Origin: Dokdonella fugitiva
Lineage (GTDB): Bacteria; Pseudomonadota; Gammaproteobacteria; Xanthomonadales; Rhodanobacteraceae
Direction: 5' to 3'
DNA: 64,000 nt
NCBI RefSeq assembly: GCF_014138265.1
Contig: NZ_JACGXL010000001.1
Span: 938,525-1,002,524, forward strand
Under the pieces are notes generated by a model. It saw only the letters and a list, made by a program, of their open reading frames with translations. It had not been told where the DNA came from and did no database searches. Positions 53,206 through 61,724 of this stretch are shown piece by piece (the stretch's first letter is position 1; the number at the start of each line of letters is the position of its first letter). The translations under genes and the position numbers were made by a program.

Positions 53206-53281
53206 GTAGGAGCGCACCCTGTGCGCGACCGCGGCATCGAACGTTCCCGCGACGCCGGTCGCGCACAGGGTGCGCTCCTAC
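53206..53281. repeat. GTAG-type palindromic repeat (copy 4 of 7)
   Basis: GTAGGAGCGCACCCTGTGCG to CGCACAGGGTGCGCTCCTAC, with ACGTTCCCGCGACGCC in the centre. It is 37 bp past the small membrane protein gene; likely terminator. Confidence 0.85.
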
Positions 53282-53366
53282 AAGACCGTCGTCGCGTATC
53301 GCCTTGTCCTGGCCGTCCTTCGCGTCGCGGCCTTCGCGCCTGCAGAACCAGCCCCGACGCGATGTC

Positions 53367-53442
53367 GTAGGAGCGCACCCTGCGCGCGACCGCGGCATCC
53401 AACGTTGCCGCTACACCGGTCGCGCACAGGGTGCGCTCCTAC
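53367..53442. repeat. GTAG-type palindromic repeat (copy 5 of 7)
   Basis: GTAGGAGCGCACCCTGCGCG to CGCACAGGGTGCGCTCCTAC. The short hairpin GGTGGGCTCGCGCCCACC follows at about 53450, before the stop of the CSLREA gene. No gene lies in 53169-53476. Confidence 0.85.
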
Positions 53443-53476
53443 AAAATATGGGTGGGCTCGCGCCCACCCGCTACGA

Positions 53477-55726
53477 CTACGGCGCTTCGAATCCGCTCTT
53501 GAAGATGCGGTCGCTGCCGGTGACGACCACCGCGTTGGAATACTCGGATGTGTCGTTCGCGGTGCAGGCCGCGAGGATGATGCCGTTGTTGCCGGCGAAG
53601 CATTTCAGCAGCGCCTGCCAGCCGCTGCCGCCCGCGGGCGTGTCGGTCAGCGGCGTGATGTCGGTCGCGGTCATCACGATGCGGCGGCCGGACGCAATGC
53701 TGCCGAACGTCGTGGTGCAGCGTCCGCCGATGCAGCTGCCGGCGTTCGCCGGCACGCCGGCCGCGCTCGTCGTCACCAGCTGCTCGCCGAGGAACGACAT
53801 CGTCGTCGCGGCCGTCGTCGTCGCCGCGTCGATCACGTAGAACTCCATGCGGAAGTTCGCCACGCCGTGCGTGCTGATCGTCCACTGGAACGTCGTGCTG
53901 CCGTCGCTCATCGGCGCGACCGAGCCGGCGCAGACGCCGGATACTTCGTTGCCGGCGCAGATCTGCGCGGGCGCCTGGTCGCGGTTGGCGTAGTTCGCCG
54001 GGATTTCCGAATGCGGGCCGTCGGCCCCGTTCTCCGGATGCTCCAGGTCGATGTCGACGCCGAGCAGCGTCTTCGCATTGCCGAACACGCGGTTGCGCTG
54101 GAACAGGTTGCTCCAGCCGTTCTGGTCGCCGCCGCCGTTGCGCAGCTTGATGCCGTTGCGCTTGTTGGCGACGATGATGTTCGAATCGGACGCGGCCGGG
54201 CCACCGATCGTGGTCGCGCTCGCCGCATTGATGTGGATGCCGTCGACGCCGTTGCCGAGGGTCGTGTTGCCGGCGAACGCCGGGCTGACGCCGATCGAGT
54301 TGCCGGCGATGCGCGTGCTCGCGGTGCCGCTGCCCTTCACGACGATGCCGTGGCGCGCGTTCGCGGCGATGACGTTGCTGGTGATCTCGTTGCCCGTCGT
54401 CGTCACGATCACGCCGTCGCCGGCATTGCCGTAGGCGGTCGACGCGAGCGGCGTGCCGGACGGGAACTCGGCCAGGCCGATCGTATTGTGCAGCACCTTG
54501 ATACCGTTGCTCGAGCCGGTGATCACGATGCCGGCGCTGTCGTCTCCGAGCGTGTCCGGGAAGCCGTTGTTGTTCGCGCCGTTGTTGTCGGCGATCACGT
54601 TGGCCGGACCGATCACGAGGCCGATCATGCTCGGGTTGAAGCTCGTCGGGTCGGTGTCGGGCTTGGTGTCGGCGACGATGCCGCTCAACGCATTGCCGAC
54701 GTGCACGCCCTGCAGCGCGGCGCTGAGGCCGATGCGGTTGCCCATGATGAAGTTCGGCAGGAACACCGCGCCGGCGTCGACCCGCACGCCGCTCGCGCCG
54801 TTGCCGCTGATGACGTTGCCCGGGCCGATCAGGTTGCCGAAGGTCGAACCGACCAGGTGCACGCCGTTGGCGCCGTTGGCGATCGCGACGTTGCCGCTCA
54901 CGTCGGTGCCGATCATGTTGCCGCTGACCGTCACCGCGGCGAGGTTCTCGCTGAAGATCTCGATGCCGTTCTGCGCGTTGCCGGAGATCACGTTGTTGCT
55001 GATGACCACCGGATGCAGCGACGCCAGCGCGGTCGCGAGGTTGCTCGAGAACGCCTGGATGCCCGACGCGTCGACCGGCTGCACCGGGAAGTTCTGGTAC
55101 AGGTTGAGCAGGAAGTTCGAGCTCGTGTCCGGGTACACGTGCGAGGCGGACACCGAGATGCCGTCGCCGGTGTTCGGCATCGCCAGCAGGCCGGTCGTGT
55201 TCACGCCGATGTAGTTGCCGCTGAAGACGTAGTCGTGGCCGTTCGCGCTGATGCCCGCGCCGCCGCAGTTGCCGATCACGAGGTTGAGCAACTGCGAACC
55301 GGTCGCGCCGTCGGCGTGGCCGATGGCCGCCGTGCCCGAATCGGTGAGGTCGAAGCAGCCGTGGCCGTTGCCGTTGATCGTCGCGTGGTTGCCGTTGACG
55401 GTGAACGGCGCGCGCAACTGCGTCAGGCTGCCGTTGACGATGTTGATCGTCGGCACGCCGATGTTGATCGTGTGGCTGCCCGAGCGCGTGTTGCCGATCG
55501 CGATCGCCGCGCGCAGCGTGCAGTGCGACGTGTCGCCGAGCGCCGCGCAGTGGTTGGTGATCGCCGGATCCTGCCCGGCATCGGTGCCGACGTTGACGGT
55601 GTAGACGTCCGCCGAGGCGGGCATCGCCACCGCGCAGAGCAGCGTCGCCGCCAACCCGCGCACCCGGCGCGACAGGCCCGTCGAGGTGGTGTCGGTGCGC
55701 TCGCGCGCGCGTCGTATCGATTTCAT
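53477..55726 (-). CDS. Large secreted beta-helix protein (CSLREA type) with C-terminal GFE tail
   Basis: A 749-residue exported protein; the start at 55726 has AAAGGA upstream and the signal peptide covers about residues 1-39 (MPASA). Near the N-terminus VYTVNVGTDAG and HCALGD-like HCTLRAAIAIGN form the CSLREA-type entry motif. From about residue 70 to 600 there are many beta-helix turns (NVISGNAQNGIEIFS, GNMIGTDVSGNVAIANGANG, NLIGPGNVISGNGASGV). The C-terminal 130 residues form a separate domain with TTFQWTISTHGVANFRMEFY and CIGGRCTTTFGS. It ends DRIFKSGFEAP. Extracellular; possibly an adhesin or polysaccharide-active protein. Confidence 0.88.
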   Translation of the reverse strand: MKSIRRARERTDTTSTGLSRRVRGLAATLLCAVAMPASADVYTVNVGTDAGQDPAITNHCAALGDTSHCTLRAAIAIGNTRSGSHTINIGVPTINIVNGSLTQLRAPFTVNGNHATINGNGHGCFDLTDSGTAAIGHADGATGSQLLNLVIGNCGGAGISANGHDYVFSGNYIGVNTTGLLAMPNTGDGISVSASHVYPDTSSNFLLNLYQNFPVQPVDASGIQAFSSNLATALASLHPVVISNNVISGNAQNGIEIFSENLAAVTVSGNMIGTDVSGNVAIANGANGVHLVGSTFGNLIGPGNVISGNGASGVRVDAGAVFLPNFIMGNRIGLSAALQGVHVGNALSGIVADTKPDTDPTSFNPSMIGLVIGPANVIADNNGANNNGFPDTLGDDSAGIVITGSSNGIKVLHNTIGLAEFPSGTPLASTAYGNAGDGVIVTTTGNEITSNVIAANARHGIVVKGSGTASTRIAGNSIGVSPAFAGNTTLGNGVDGIHINAASATTIGGPAASDSNIIVANKRNGIKLRNGGGDQNGWSNLFQRNRVFGNAKTLLGVDIDLEHPENGADGPHSEIPANYANRDQAPAQICAGNEVSGVCAGSVAPMSDGSTTFQWTISTHGVANFRMEFYVIDAATTTAATTMSFLGEQLVTTSAAGVPANAGSCIGGRCTTTFGSIASGRRIVMTATDITPLTDTPAGGSGWQALLKCFAGNNGIILAACTANDTSEYSNAVVVTGSDRIFKSGFEAP

Positions 55727-55932
55727 GGTGCGTCCTTTCCTTCCAGGTAGTGAGCGTTCGCGGGCGTTTCGCCCGCGTCCCCCACCGAGCGCCCTTGCCG
55801 TGGGGCCGCCCATGAGGAGGGTTCTGTACGCTGGTACGAAAAAGGACCCGGGTTACAGACAGACGGGGATCGGCGCGGGTTTGCAGGGGGTCGGGGGCAG
55901 CCAGCTGGCGCCTTGGATCGAAGCCCTGCGTC

Positions 55933-56003
55933 GCAGGAGCGCACCCTGTGCGCGACCAGCCGCTCCACGCTCCGCACAGGTCGCCCACAGGGTGGGCTCC
56001 TAC
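55933..56003. repeat. GTAG-type palindromic repeat (copy 6 of 7), divergent
   Basis: GCAGGAGCGCACCCTGTGCG to CCCACAGGGTGGGCTCCTAC. Its centre differs from other copies. GGTGGGCTCGAGCCCACC-like hairpins follow at 56011-56077. Confidence 0.7.
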
Positions 56004-56121
56004 ACGAGGAACGTGGGTGCGCTCGAGCCCACCTTCGATACGATGGCGGACGACAGCGGTGGGCCAGAGCCCACCCTACAGGCTCCTTGTAGAAGCGCAT
56101 CGCAGGCGTAGCAGCGCCCTC

Positions 56122-56260
56122 GCCTCTCCCGCTCGCGGGAGAGGCCGCCGCGCGCAGCGCGGCGGGTGAGGGAAAACGGAGCGCCGCACCGCGCGTGAAA
56201 CAACGCCTGCGTTCGCTCCGATCGCCCTCACCCCAACCCTCTCCCGCAGGCGGGAGAGGG
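56122..56260. repeat. CTCTCCCGC-family repeat
   Basis: A full copy between CTCTCCCGCTCGCGGGAGAG and CTCTCCCGCAGGCGGGAGAG. With the GTAG and GTGGGCTC repeats before it, it fills the 694-bp gap between the CSLREA gene and the DUF1801 gene; nothing else is seen there. Confidence 0.8.
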
Positions 56261-56420
56261 AGCACCGCACTGCGCGTCGAAGGAACGACGCGCCCACCGC
56301 ATCGCAACACCCAGTCGATTTTCGCCCTTCCCGTTCGTCGTAACCCATGAAGACCCGATCAACGCGCACGAATGCCGCAGCCGCGCGACGTGCTGCGCCC
56401 ACCTCGCACGGAGTGACGAC

Positions 56421-56927
56421 GTGATCCGCAAAGCCGACAAACCCGCCACGCCCGCTCGGAAGCCTGCCACCCAGGCGGCGACGAAACCCGTCGCCGCGGC
56501 TACGCCGCTGCCGGAAACCCTCAACGGCAAAGCCAGCCCCGCCAAGGCCGCCGTCGGCGACAAGCCGGTGTTCGCCTACATCGCGAGCCTGCCGCAACCG
56601 CAGCGCGGCATCGCCGAACGCGTCGACGCGCTCGCGGCCAAGACGCTGCCCGGCCTGGAGCGCAGCGTGAAGTGGGGCATGGCGTACTACGGTGTCGGCG
56701 ACGGCTGGTGCTTCTGCTGCGGCGCCTTCGCGAGCCACGTGAAACTCATGTTCGTCAACGGCGTGACGCTCGACCCGGTACCGCCCGTGACGCCGGTGGC
56801 GATGGGCAAGGCGACGCGCGGCGTCGAACTCGCCTCCGTCGACGCCATCGACGAACGGCAGATCGCGGCGTGGATGAAGCAGATCACGGCGATGCCCGGC
56901 GTCGGCAAGCGTCCGCAAAAGCCATGA
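56421..56927 (+). CDS. DUF1801-domain protein with basic N-terminal extension
   Basis: A 168-residue protein starting GTG with CGGAG upstream. Residues 1-45 are an alanine/lysine/proline-rich extension (RKADKPATPARKPATQAATK), similar to histone-like tails. The DUF1801 domain follows (VFAYIASLPQPQRGIAERVD, LERSVKWGMAYYG, VKLMFVNGVTLDPVPP, WMKQITAMPG). Cytoplasmic, function unknown; a basic tail suggests nucleic-acid association but this is speculative. It converges on the ABM gene. Confidence 0.82.
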   Translation: MIRKADKPATPARKPATQAATKPVAAATPLPETLNGKASPAKAAVGDKPVFAYIASLPQPQRGIAERVDALAAKTLPGLERSVKWGMAYYGVGDGWCFCCGAFASHVKLMFVNGVTLDPVPPVTPVAMGKATRGVELASVDAIDERQIAAWMKQITAMPGVGKRPQKP

Positions 56928-56987
56928 CGCGCGCTCGGCGACGATCGCTGCCGTGCCCTGCCCGAGGGTCGGTGCCGCCGCGCACGA

Positions 56988-57308
56988 TCACGGCGCGGCG
57001 AAGGTCTCGCGCCAGAACGTGAAATCGGCGGCGCCGTCGAGGAATTCCTGCGCCTGGGCGAAGAACGCCTGCTGATGCGGCGTCTGCATGTGCGGCCCGG
57101 TGAACGCTTCGACGCTGTCCCACTGCTCGATGATCAGCAGGCGGCAGGGATCGTCGGCAGAGGCGTGCACGCGGATGCCGTGGCATGCCGGTTCCTTCGC
57201 GATCACGACAGGGATGACGGCCTCGAGCGCAGCGCGCGCGCGGTCGAGCTTGTCGGGCTTGATCCGGCCGGTGATGACGACGGTGACGGCGTCGGCGTGT
57301 CCGTTCAT
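56988..57308 (-). CDS. ABM-domain protein
   Basis: A 106-residue protein of the antibiotic-biosynthesis-monooxygenase fold: VTVVITGRIKPDKLDRARAA, IRVHASADDPCRLLIIEQWD and HQQAFFAQAQEFL. It starts with MNGHADAV at 57308. No good ribosome binding site. Function as for the copy at 32131 is unknown; the two differ in sequence. It ends 61 bp before the DUF1801 gene's stop in convergent orientation. The next gene upstream is an esterase. Confidence 0.85.
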   Translation of the reverse strand: MNGHADAVTVVITGRIKPDKLDRARAALEAVIPVVIAKEPACHGIRVHASADDPCRLLIIEQWDSVEAFTGPHMQTPHQQAFFAQAQEFLDGAADFTFWRETFAAP

Positions 57309-57381
57309 GCAGTGGCCTCGCCATGGGCAACGTGCGGGGATCGCACGATGCCATCGCATGCGCGGTCGCGCGAGTGCGCGA

Positions 57382-58512
57382 TCATGTCGCCGGCTTCGCC
57401 GACGCCAGTGTCGCGTCGAACAGGTCGATCGCCTCGCGGATCGCCGCGTCGTGGGTCGCGCGTCGCGCCACGGTCGAACGGCACAGCTCGATGCGCGCCT
57501 CGCCCGCGGGCGTGCACTCGGCGAGGAAGTCGTAGTGCGCGACGCCGGGCAGCATCGTGAGCCGCGCGTGCGGCACCGTCTCTGCGGCGACGCGCGCATT
57601 CGTCGCGGGCGGCGCGACGACGTCGGCATCGCCCACGATGATGCGCACGGGCACGCCGATCGCGCGCAGGCTGTCCGGCGTGAAACCCTGCACGATCGCC
57701 GGCGCCATCGCGAACACGGCTTTCACGCCCGGGATGGCGAGATCCCTCGTCGACGCGGCCACCGCGCGCTGCGTCGGCTCCTGCGCACGGAAGGCCGCGA
57801 TCGCGGCAGGGTCGGTGGCGAATTCCTTCTGCGGCCTGCACACGCCATCGTCCGGATGCGCGGCGCAGAACGCATCGAGGTGCGGCACCGACACACGGCC
57901 GCCGGCGGTCGCGAGCGCGGTGAAGCCGCCCGCGGAGAAACCCGCCGCGCCGATGCGCGACGCATCCAGATGCGGTCCGATCGCAGGGTCCTGACGCACG
58001 CGCGCGAGCGCGACCGCGAGATCGCCGGGGCGCTGCCAGAAGTAGTTCGCCCCGGCCATCGTGATCGGGTCGATCGCGTTGTTGCCGGGATGGTCGGGCG
58101 CGACGACGACGTAGCCGGCGCGCGCGAGCGCCGTGCCGAACCACGCCATCACGCGCGCCGATCCGCCGAAGCCGTGCGAGAGCAGGACGACGGCACGGCG
58201 CGTGCCGTCCGCGAACGGCGCATCCTGCGCGGACGAGCCCGCGACGAACAGCGGCTGGCCCGGCGGGCCGATCGTCAGCGGCGTTTCCTTGTTTCCATCC
58301 GCGGCGGGATACCAGACCGTGACGCGCAGGTCGGCCCTGTGCTCGGCATCGCGTTCCCGCGCGGTCGGTTGCTCGGCGACGAGGTGGCGTTCGCCGGCGA
58401 TGAACGCGAACGCCGTGGGCGATGCGACGGTGATCGACAGCATTGCGATCGACGCCGACAGCGCGAGCACGCGACGACGCCAGCATGACAACGACGGGAC
58501 TCGCTTCGACAC
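57382..58512 (-). CDS. Secreted alpha/beta hydrolase (PAF-acetylhydrolase/dienelactone-hydrolase-like)
   Basis: A 376-residue protein starting at GTG with AGAGG upstream and an N-terminal signal (about 1-32, ending AFA). The sequence TVWYPAADGNKETPL is typical of the predicted dienelactone hydrolase/PAF-AH group. The nucleophile is in GFSAGGF, the HGFGGS turn gives the oxyanion, IVGDADVVAPP the acid and GVAHYDFLAE the histidine. Extracytoplasmic esterase. It follows the AraC-type regulator on the same strand (14 bp), so it may be controlled by it. Confidence 0.86.
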   Translation of the reverse strand: MSKRVPSLSCWRRRVLALSASIAMLSITVASPTAFAFIAGERHLVAEQPTARERDAEHRADLRVTVWYPAADGNKETPLTIGPPGQPLFVAGSSAQDAPFADGTRRAVVLLSHGFGGSARVMAWFGTALARAGYVVVAPDHPGNNAIDPITMAGANYFWQRPGDLAVALARVRQDPAIGPHLDASRIGAAGFSAGGFTALATAGGRVSVPHLDAFCAAHPDDGVCRPQKEFATDPAAIAAFRAQEPTQRAVAASTRDLAIPGVKAVFAMAPAIVQGFTPDSLRAIGVPVRIIVGDADVVAPPATNARVAAETVPHARLTMLPGVAHYDFLAECTPAGEARIELCRSTVARRATHDAAIREAIDLFDATLASAKPAT

Positions 58513-58526
58513 GGACACCCTCTTCG

Positions 58527-59390
58527 CTACGCCGATACCGGCACGTGATAGTCGACGACGCTGCCGCGCTCGCCCGGGCGGAAGCGCGCGTCGTAGTACT
58601 CGAAATCCGGCGCCTCGATCGCTTCGAGACCCGACGCCGGCAACCGCTCCGCCCACACCGCCTCGTTCGCCGCGAGGATCTGCGGATGCACGGGGCCGGC
58701 GTCGAGCGTCATGCGGAACACGACGTAGGTGTTCGCCGCGATGCGCAACGAGCGGAGATCGGCGACCGCGTCGAGGCCGTCCACCGGCGGCATGCCGGCC
58801 ATGTATTCGAACGCACCGTTCGCCGGATCCGGATCGAAGATGACGCCGTAGGCGCCGCGCGGACGACCGAACGCGGCCGTCCGTTCGGCGAACCGCTCCC
58901 ACAAGCCGGGGATCGCGAGCTGCGTGTCGTCCTCGAAGCGGTGCTGCAGGCCGAACAGCGTGAACGCATCGCGCTCCACGAGCCCGGGCAGGCGTTCGAC
59001 GTTCACCGCGACCGGCGCGCGGCGCGCGCGAACCGGCGCGGGCATCGTCGTGCCGTAAGCGAACTTCATGCGACCCGGCGTCGTGCCGAACAGACGCTGG
59101 AACGCGCGGATGAACGCCTCCTGCGACTCGAAGCCGCTGTCGAACGCGAGGTCCGTCAAGCCGATCGACGGATCGTCGGCCAGCCGGCGCGCGGCGCGCA
59201 CGAGGCGCAGGTTGCGCACGTGCGCCATCACGCTGCGACCGGTGCGCGCGGTGAACAGGCGCGAGAAGTAGAAACTCGACAAGCCCGCGTGCGCCGCGAT
59301 GCGGTCGAGCGTCAGCGCATCATCGAGATGCGCCTCGATCCACGCCAGCGTGGTCGCGATATCCGGGGCGGTGGTGGATCGGCTCGGCAT
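58527..59390 (-). CDS. AraC-family regulator with C-terminal GyrI-like domain
   Basis: A 287-residue regulator. The N-terminal AraC HTH pair covers about residues 12-110 (IEAHLDDALTLDRIAAHAGL, SSFYFSRLFTARTG and DLAFDSGFESQEAFIRAF). The C-terminal part (about 125-285) is a GyrI-like/effector-binding domain (VAVNVERLPGLVERDAFTLF, YGVIFDPDPANGAFEYMAG, FEYYDARF). This order is that of Rob/SoxS-like drug- or stress-responsive regulators. The start at 59390 is the first ATG without a good ribosome binding site. The esterase downstream is a likely target, and autoregulation is possible. Confidence 0.9.
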   Translation of the reverse strand: MPSRSTTAPDIATTLAWIEAHLDDALTLDRIAAHAGLSSFYFSRLFTARTGRSVMAHVRNLRLVRAARRLADDPSIGLTDLAFDSGFESQEAFIRAFQRLFGTTPGRMKFAYGTTMPAPVRARRAPVAVNVERLPGLVERDAFTLFGLQHRFEDDTQLAIPGLWERFAERTAAFGRPRGAYGVIFDPDPANGAFEYMAGMPPVDGLDAVADLRSLRIAANTYVVFRMTLDAGPVHPQILAANEAVWAERLPASGLEAIEAPDFEYYDARFRPGERGSVVDYHVPVSA

Positions 59391-59484
59391 CGCAGGAGTG
59401 TTCCACGTCCGACGCAACCTGTCCTGACCGATCTTGCCCTCGGGGAGTGGGCGCGGCGGCGTTCAAGCGCCACGGCGTCCAGCG

Positions 59485-59509
59485 CGTAGGGTGGGCTCAA
59501 GCCCACCTC
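59485..59509. repeat. GTAGGGTGGGCTC hairpin repeat
   Basis: GTAGGGTGGGCTCAAGCCCACC forms a short stable hairpin, the same family as the sequences near 53450 and 56011-56077. It lies at the 3' end of the degenerate remnant described next. Confidence 0.65.
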
Positions 59510-59515
59510 CGGTGC

Positions 59516-59650
59516 CTGGCGGATCCCGTAGTACTCGCCATGGGCCCGCACACGGCCTTTGCTCTGCTGTACATGGATGCGCACGTCGTCGCCGCACCGT
59601 ATCCGAGGTCCGGCTTGCGCCGAAATCCCCACGGCCAACCGGGTACCGAT
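59516..59650 (-). pseudogene. Degraded relative of the 62070 gene
   Basis: On the minus strand one frame reads DDVRIHVQQSKGRVRAHGEY, matching the C-terminal part of the 62070 product (RDVGVRIHLQQSKG). Upstream of it the match continues only in other frames, and no start or complete frame exists. The fragment is thus a frame-broken remnant. Confidence is limited by its shortness. Confidence 0.45.
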
Positions 59651-59739
59651 GGCTTCCGTTCCTGACACCGCTGTCGGCGCATACTGCGATGGCCGAAGCA
59701 ACCACCCCGGTTGCGCGATGGACACGAGAGGAGCCGCAC

Positions 59740-59856
59740 ATGAGCAAGGGCATGAACCAGAAGAAGCAGGAAAAGAAGAAGCCGGCCAAGACGATGAAGG
59801 AAAAGAAGGCCGAGAAGAAGGAAAAGAAGACGACCAAGGGCTTCGCACCCGCCTGA
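59740..59856 (+). CDS. Small lysine-rich protein
   Basis: A 38-residue ORF with a strong ribosome binding site (GAGAGGAG) 6 bp before the ATG. Nearly half the residues are lysine (MNQKKQEKKKPAKTMKEKKA, then EKKEKKTTKGF). Short proteins of this composition are conserved in related bacteria and may bind nucleic acids or act as small cytoplasmic peptides. The strong ribosome binding site supports that it is a real gene. It is followed directly by CTCTCCCGC repeats. Function unknown. Confidence 0.72.
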   Translation: MSKGMNQKKQEKKKPAKTMKEKKAEKKEKKTTKGFAPA

Positions 59857-59877
59857 CGGCGCCGGCCCCCGCCATCG

Positions 59878-60119
59878 CCTCTCCCGCTCGCGGGAGAGGC
59901 CGACGCGCGCAGCGCGGCGGTTGAGGGAAAATCGGAGCGCGGCATTGCTCGCGAACGACGCCAGCGCCTCGCTCCGAACCCCTCACCCCAACCCTCTCCC
60001 GCAAGCGGGAGAGGGGGCACTACCAGCGGCGTCGAACGATTTCGCCTCTCCCGCGAACGACGCCAGCACCTCGCTCCGAACCCCCTCACCCCAGCCCTCT
60101 ACCGCAAGCGGGAGAGGGG
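59878..60119. repeat. CTCTCCCGC-family repeats, one full and one rearranged copy
   Basis: A full copy (59878-60017) is followed by a shortened one (60041-60119), both ending in GCAAGCGGGAGAGGG. They fill the gap between the lysine-rich protein and the membrane protein gene ending at 60121. Confidence 0.8.
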
Positions 60120-60120
60120 C

Positions 60121-60825
60121 TTAACGAGCCTGCTCGCCGTCCTTGAGCTTCATCGCGTTGCCGAGCACGGCTTCGAACGTCTGCACCCGCAGGCGCAAAG
60201 CGGATGCGATCACGCCGATGCCCCACAGCACGCACAGGAACAAGCCCACGATCACCAGCCAGAGCGGCGTCGCTTGCACGTCGTTCCAGTTGCGCAAGGC
60301 GATGAAGGCAGCGATCGCCGCCGGCAGGATGCCGAGCTTGTCCGCGCCACCGCCCAGGAAGCCGAGCTTCGCCTGCAGCGTCGCCTGCATGTACTGCGCG
60401 AAGCGCAGGTGATCGGCGATGGCGGCCTGCGGGTACGTCGCCAGCCAGCGCGAGAGCTCCGCCATCACGGCACGATCATGATCCATCTGTTCGATCGCGG
60501 ATGACCTGAAATGGCGGAACGCCAGCAGCATGATCCGCAGCGATCGCAGGAACGGGAGTGCCAACGCGCAACCCATGGCGATGACCCCGCCACGCGCCAT
60601 TGCGGCCATCCAAGGCTGCGGTGCCCATATCAGCACGAACAGGGACGGCAGCACGGCGACCACCGCCGCACCCGCACCCATCGCATACAGGAACGTGACC
60701 CAGCCCGGCGTCTCGAACGCCAATAGCGGCCCTTCCGGCATCGCCTTGATGCGCGCCTCGATCGCCGCGAAGCTGAGCGGCGGTGCCGGCCGCCCTTCCA
60801 TGGTGGGAATATCCGTTGATTGCAT
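60121..60825 (-). CDS. Four-helix membrane protein of unknown function
   Basis: A 234-residue protein with about four transmembrane helices (about 43-66, 76-95, 155-172 and 185-207). The central cytoplasmic part (MDHDRAVMAELSRWLATYP, ADHLRFAQYMQATLQ) is helical. No family is recognised. Starts at 60825; the ATG at 60801 is an alternative. It begins just after a GTAG palindrome (60886-60959). Confidence 0.7.
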   Translation of the reverse strand: MQSTDIPTMEGRPAPPLSFAAIEARIKAMPEGPLLAFETPGWVTFLYAMGAGAAVVAVLPSLFVLIWAPQPWMAAMARGGVIAMGCALALPFLRSLRIMLLAFRHFRSSAIEQMDHDRAVMAELSRWLATYPQAAIADHLRFAQYMQATLQAKLGFLGGGADKLGILPAAIAAFIALRNWNDVQATPLWLVIVGLFLCVLWGIGVIASALRLRVQTFEAVLGNAMKLKDGEQAR

Positions 60826-60885
60826 AATGGACAAGGATAAATCGGAACGCCGCCGCCCGCGATCCCGAGGCGCGGCACGGTTTTC

Positions 60886-60959
60886 GTAGGAGCGCACCCT
60901 GTGCGCGACCGCGCCATCGAACCTTGTCGCTACACCGGTCGCCCACAGGGTGGGCTACA
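60886..60959. repeat. GTAG-type palindromic repeat (copy 7 of 7)
   Basis: GTAGGAGCGCACCCTGTGCG to CCCACAGGGTGGGCTAC, slightly shortened on the right. It lies between the divergent membrane-protein gene and the gene at 61093. Confidence 0.8.
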
Positions 60960-61092
60960 ACAATCGCGCTCCGTCGCGCAGCGTCTCAGCCTGTGCGACC
61001 CGCATCGGTTCTCATACCCCTCGTGCCGCGAGGCACGGCCCGACCGCCATAGGGGCGCCGGGCGAAGTCCACTCCACGAGGAGAAGTCCTGT

Positions 61093-61560
61093 ATGACGCA
61101 AGCCACTGTTTCGCTGTCCTTCACCGATGCCCAGCTCACCGCGATCGATGCGGCCCTGTCCGAGCTGGAGACCCAATTCGCCGGGCTCATCGGCCTCACC
61201 AACGACGAGCGCCGCGCGCTCATGAAGATGGGCAGCAAGTCCGAGACGTTCTGCCGGCAGACGATGTCCCTGCTCGCGCAAAACCCGCAGCTCGTGCCCG
61301 CCAGCGTGCCGCTGGCCACATCCCAGCAGTTGCTGGGTGCGATGGACCAGCTGCGCCCGCGCATGCAGCGGCTGCAGCGGCTCGGCGAACGCGTCGTCGA
61401 CACGGACATGGCCGCGGGTGCGGTCGTCATGCGCACCGCGCTGCAGGGCTATGCGCTCCTCAAGGTGTCCGGCAAGAACCAGGGCCTGGAAGGCCTGCGC
61501 GAAACCGTCGGCGAGCGCTTCGCGCGCAAGCCGCGCGTGACGGAGGCGAAGGCGGCCTGA
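61093..61560 (+). CDS. Conserved helical protein of unknown function
   Basis: A 155-residue helical protein with GAGGAGAA upstream of the ATG. Conserved pieces are FAGLIGLTNDERRALMKMGS, KSETFCRQTMSLLAQNPQLV and a C-terminal helical region. Similar proteins occur widely in bacteria as single genes with no assigned function. A rho-independent terminator follows its stop, and array 3 begins about 165 bp after it. Confidence 0.8.
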   Translation: MTQATVSLSFTDAQLTAIDAALSELETQFAGLIGLTNDERRALMKMGSKSETFCRQTMSLLAQNPQLVPASVPLATSQQLLGAMDQLRPRMQRLQRLGERVVDTDMAAGAVVMRTALQGYALLKVSGKNQGLEGLRETVGERFARKPRVTEAKAA

Positions 61561-61595
61561 CCACCCCGCCCTTCCCTTCCTGATGGGAGCAACGA

Positions 61596-61617
61596 AGCCG
61601 CAGCGATGCGGCTTTTT
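61596..61617 (+). terminator. Rho-independent terminator
   Basis: The stem AGCCGCA/TGCGGCT with a four-base loop is followed by a run of six thymines. It lies 36 bp after the stop of the 61093 gene and would separate it from array 3. Confidence 0.9.
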
Positions 61618-61724
61618 TGTTGCCTGTCGAACGCGGCCCGCCGATCGTTCGCCTTCGATGCAGCCCGCCTGCACGCGCGAGCCGCGACGGCCACCGCGCC
61701 CACCCCGCCCTTCGTCCCGAGCGC

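Noticed and set aside
53270-55750. 826-codon plus-strand open frame
   Set aside because: Antisense shadow of the CSLREA beta-helix gene, extending into GTAG repeats.
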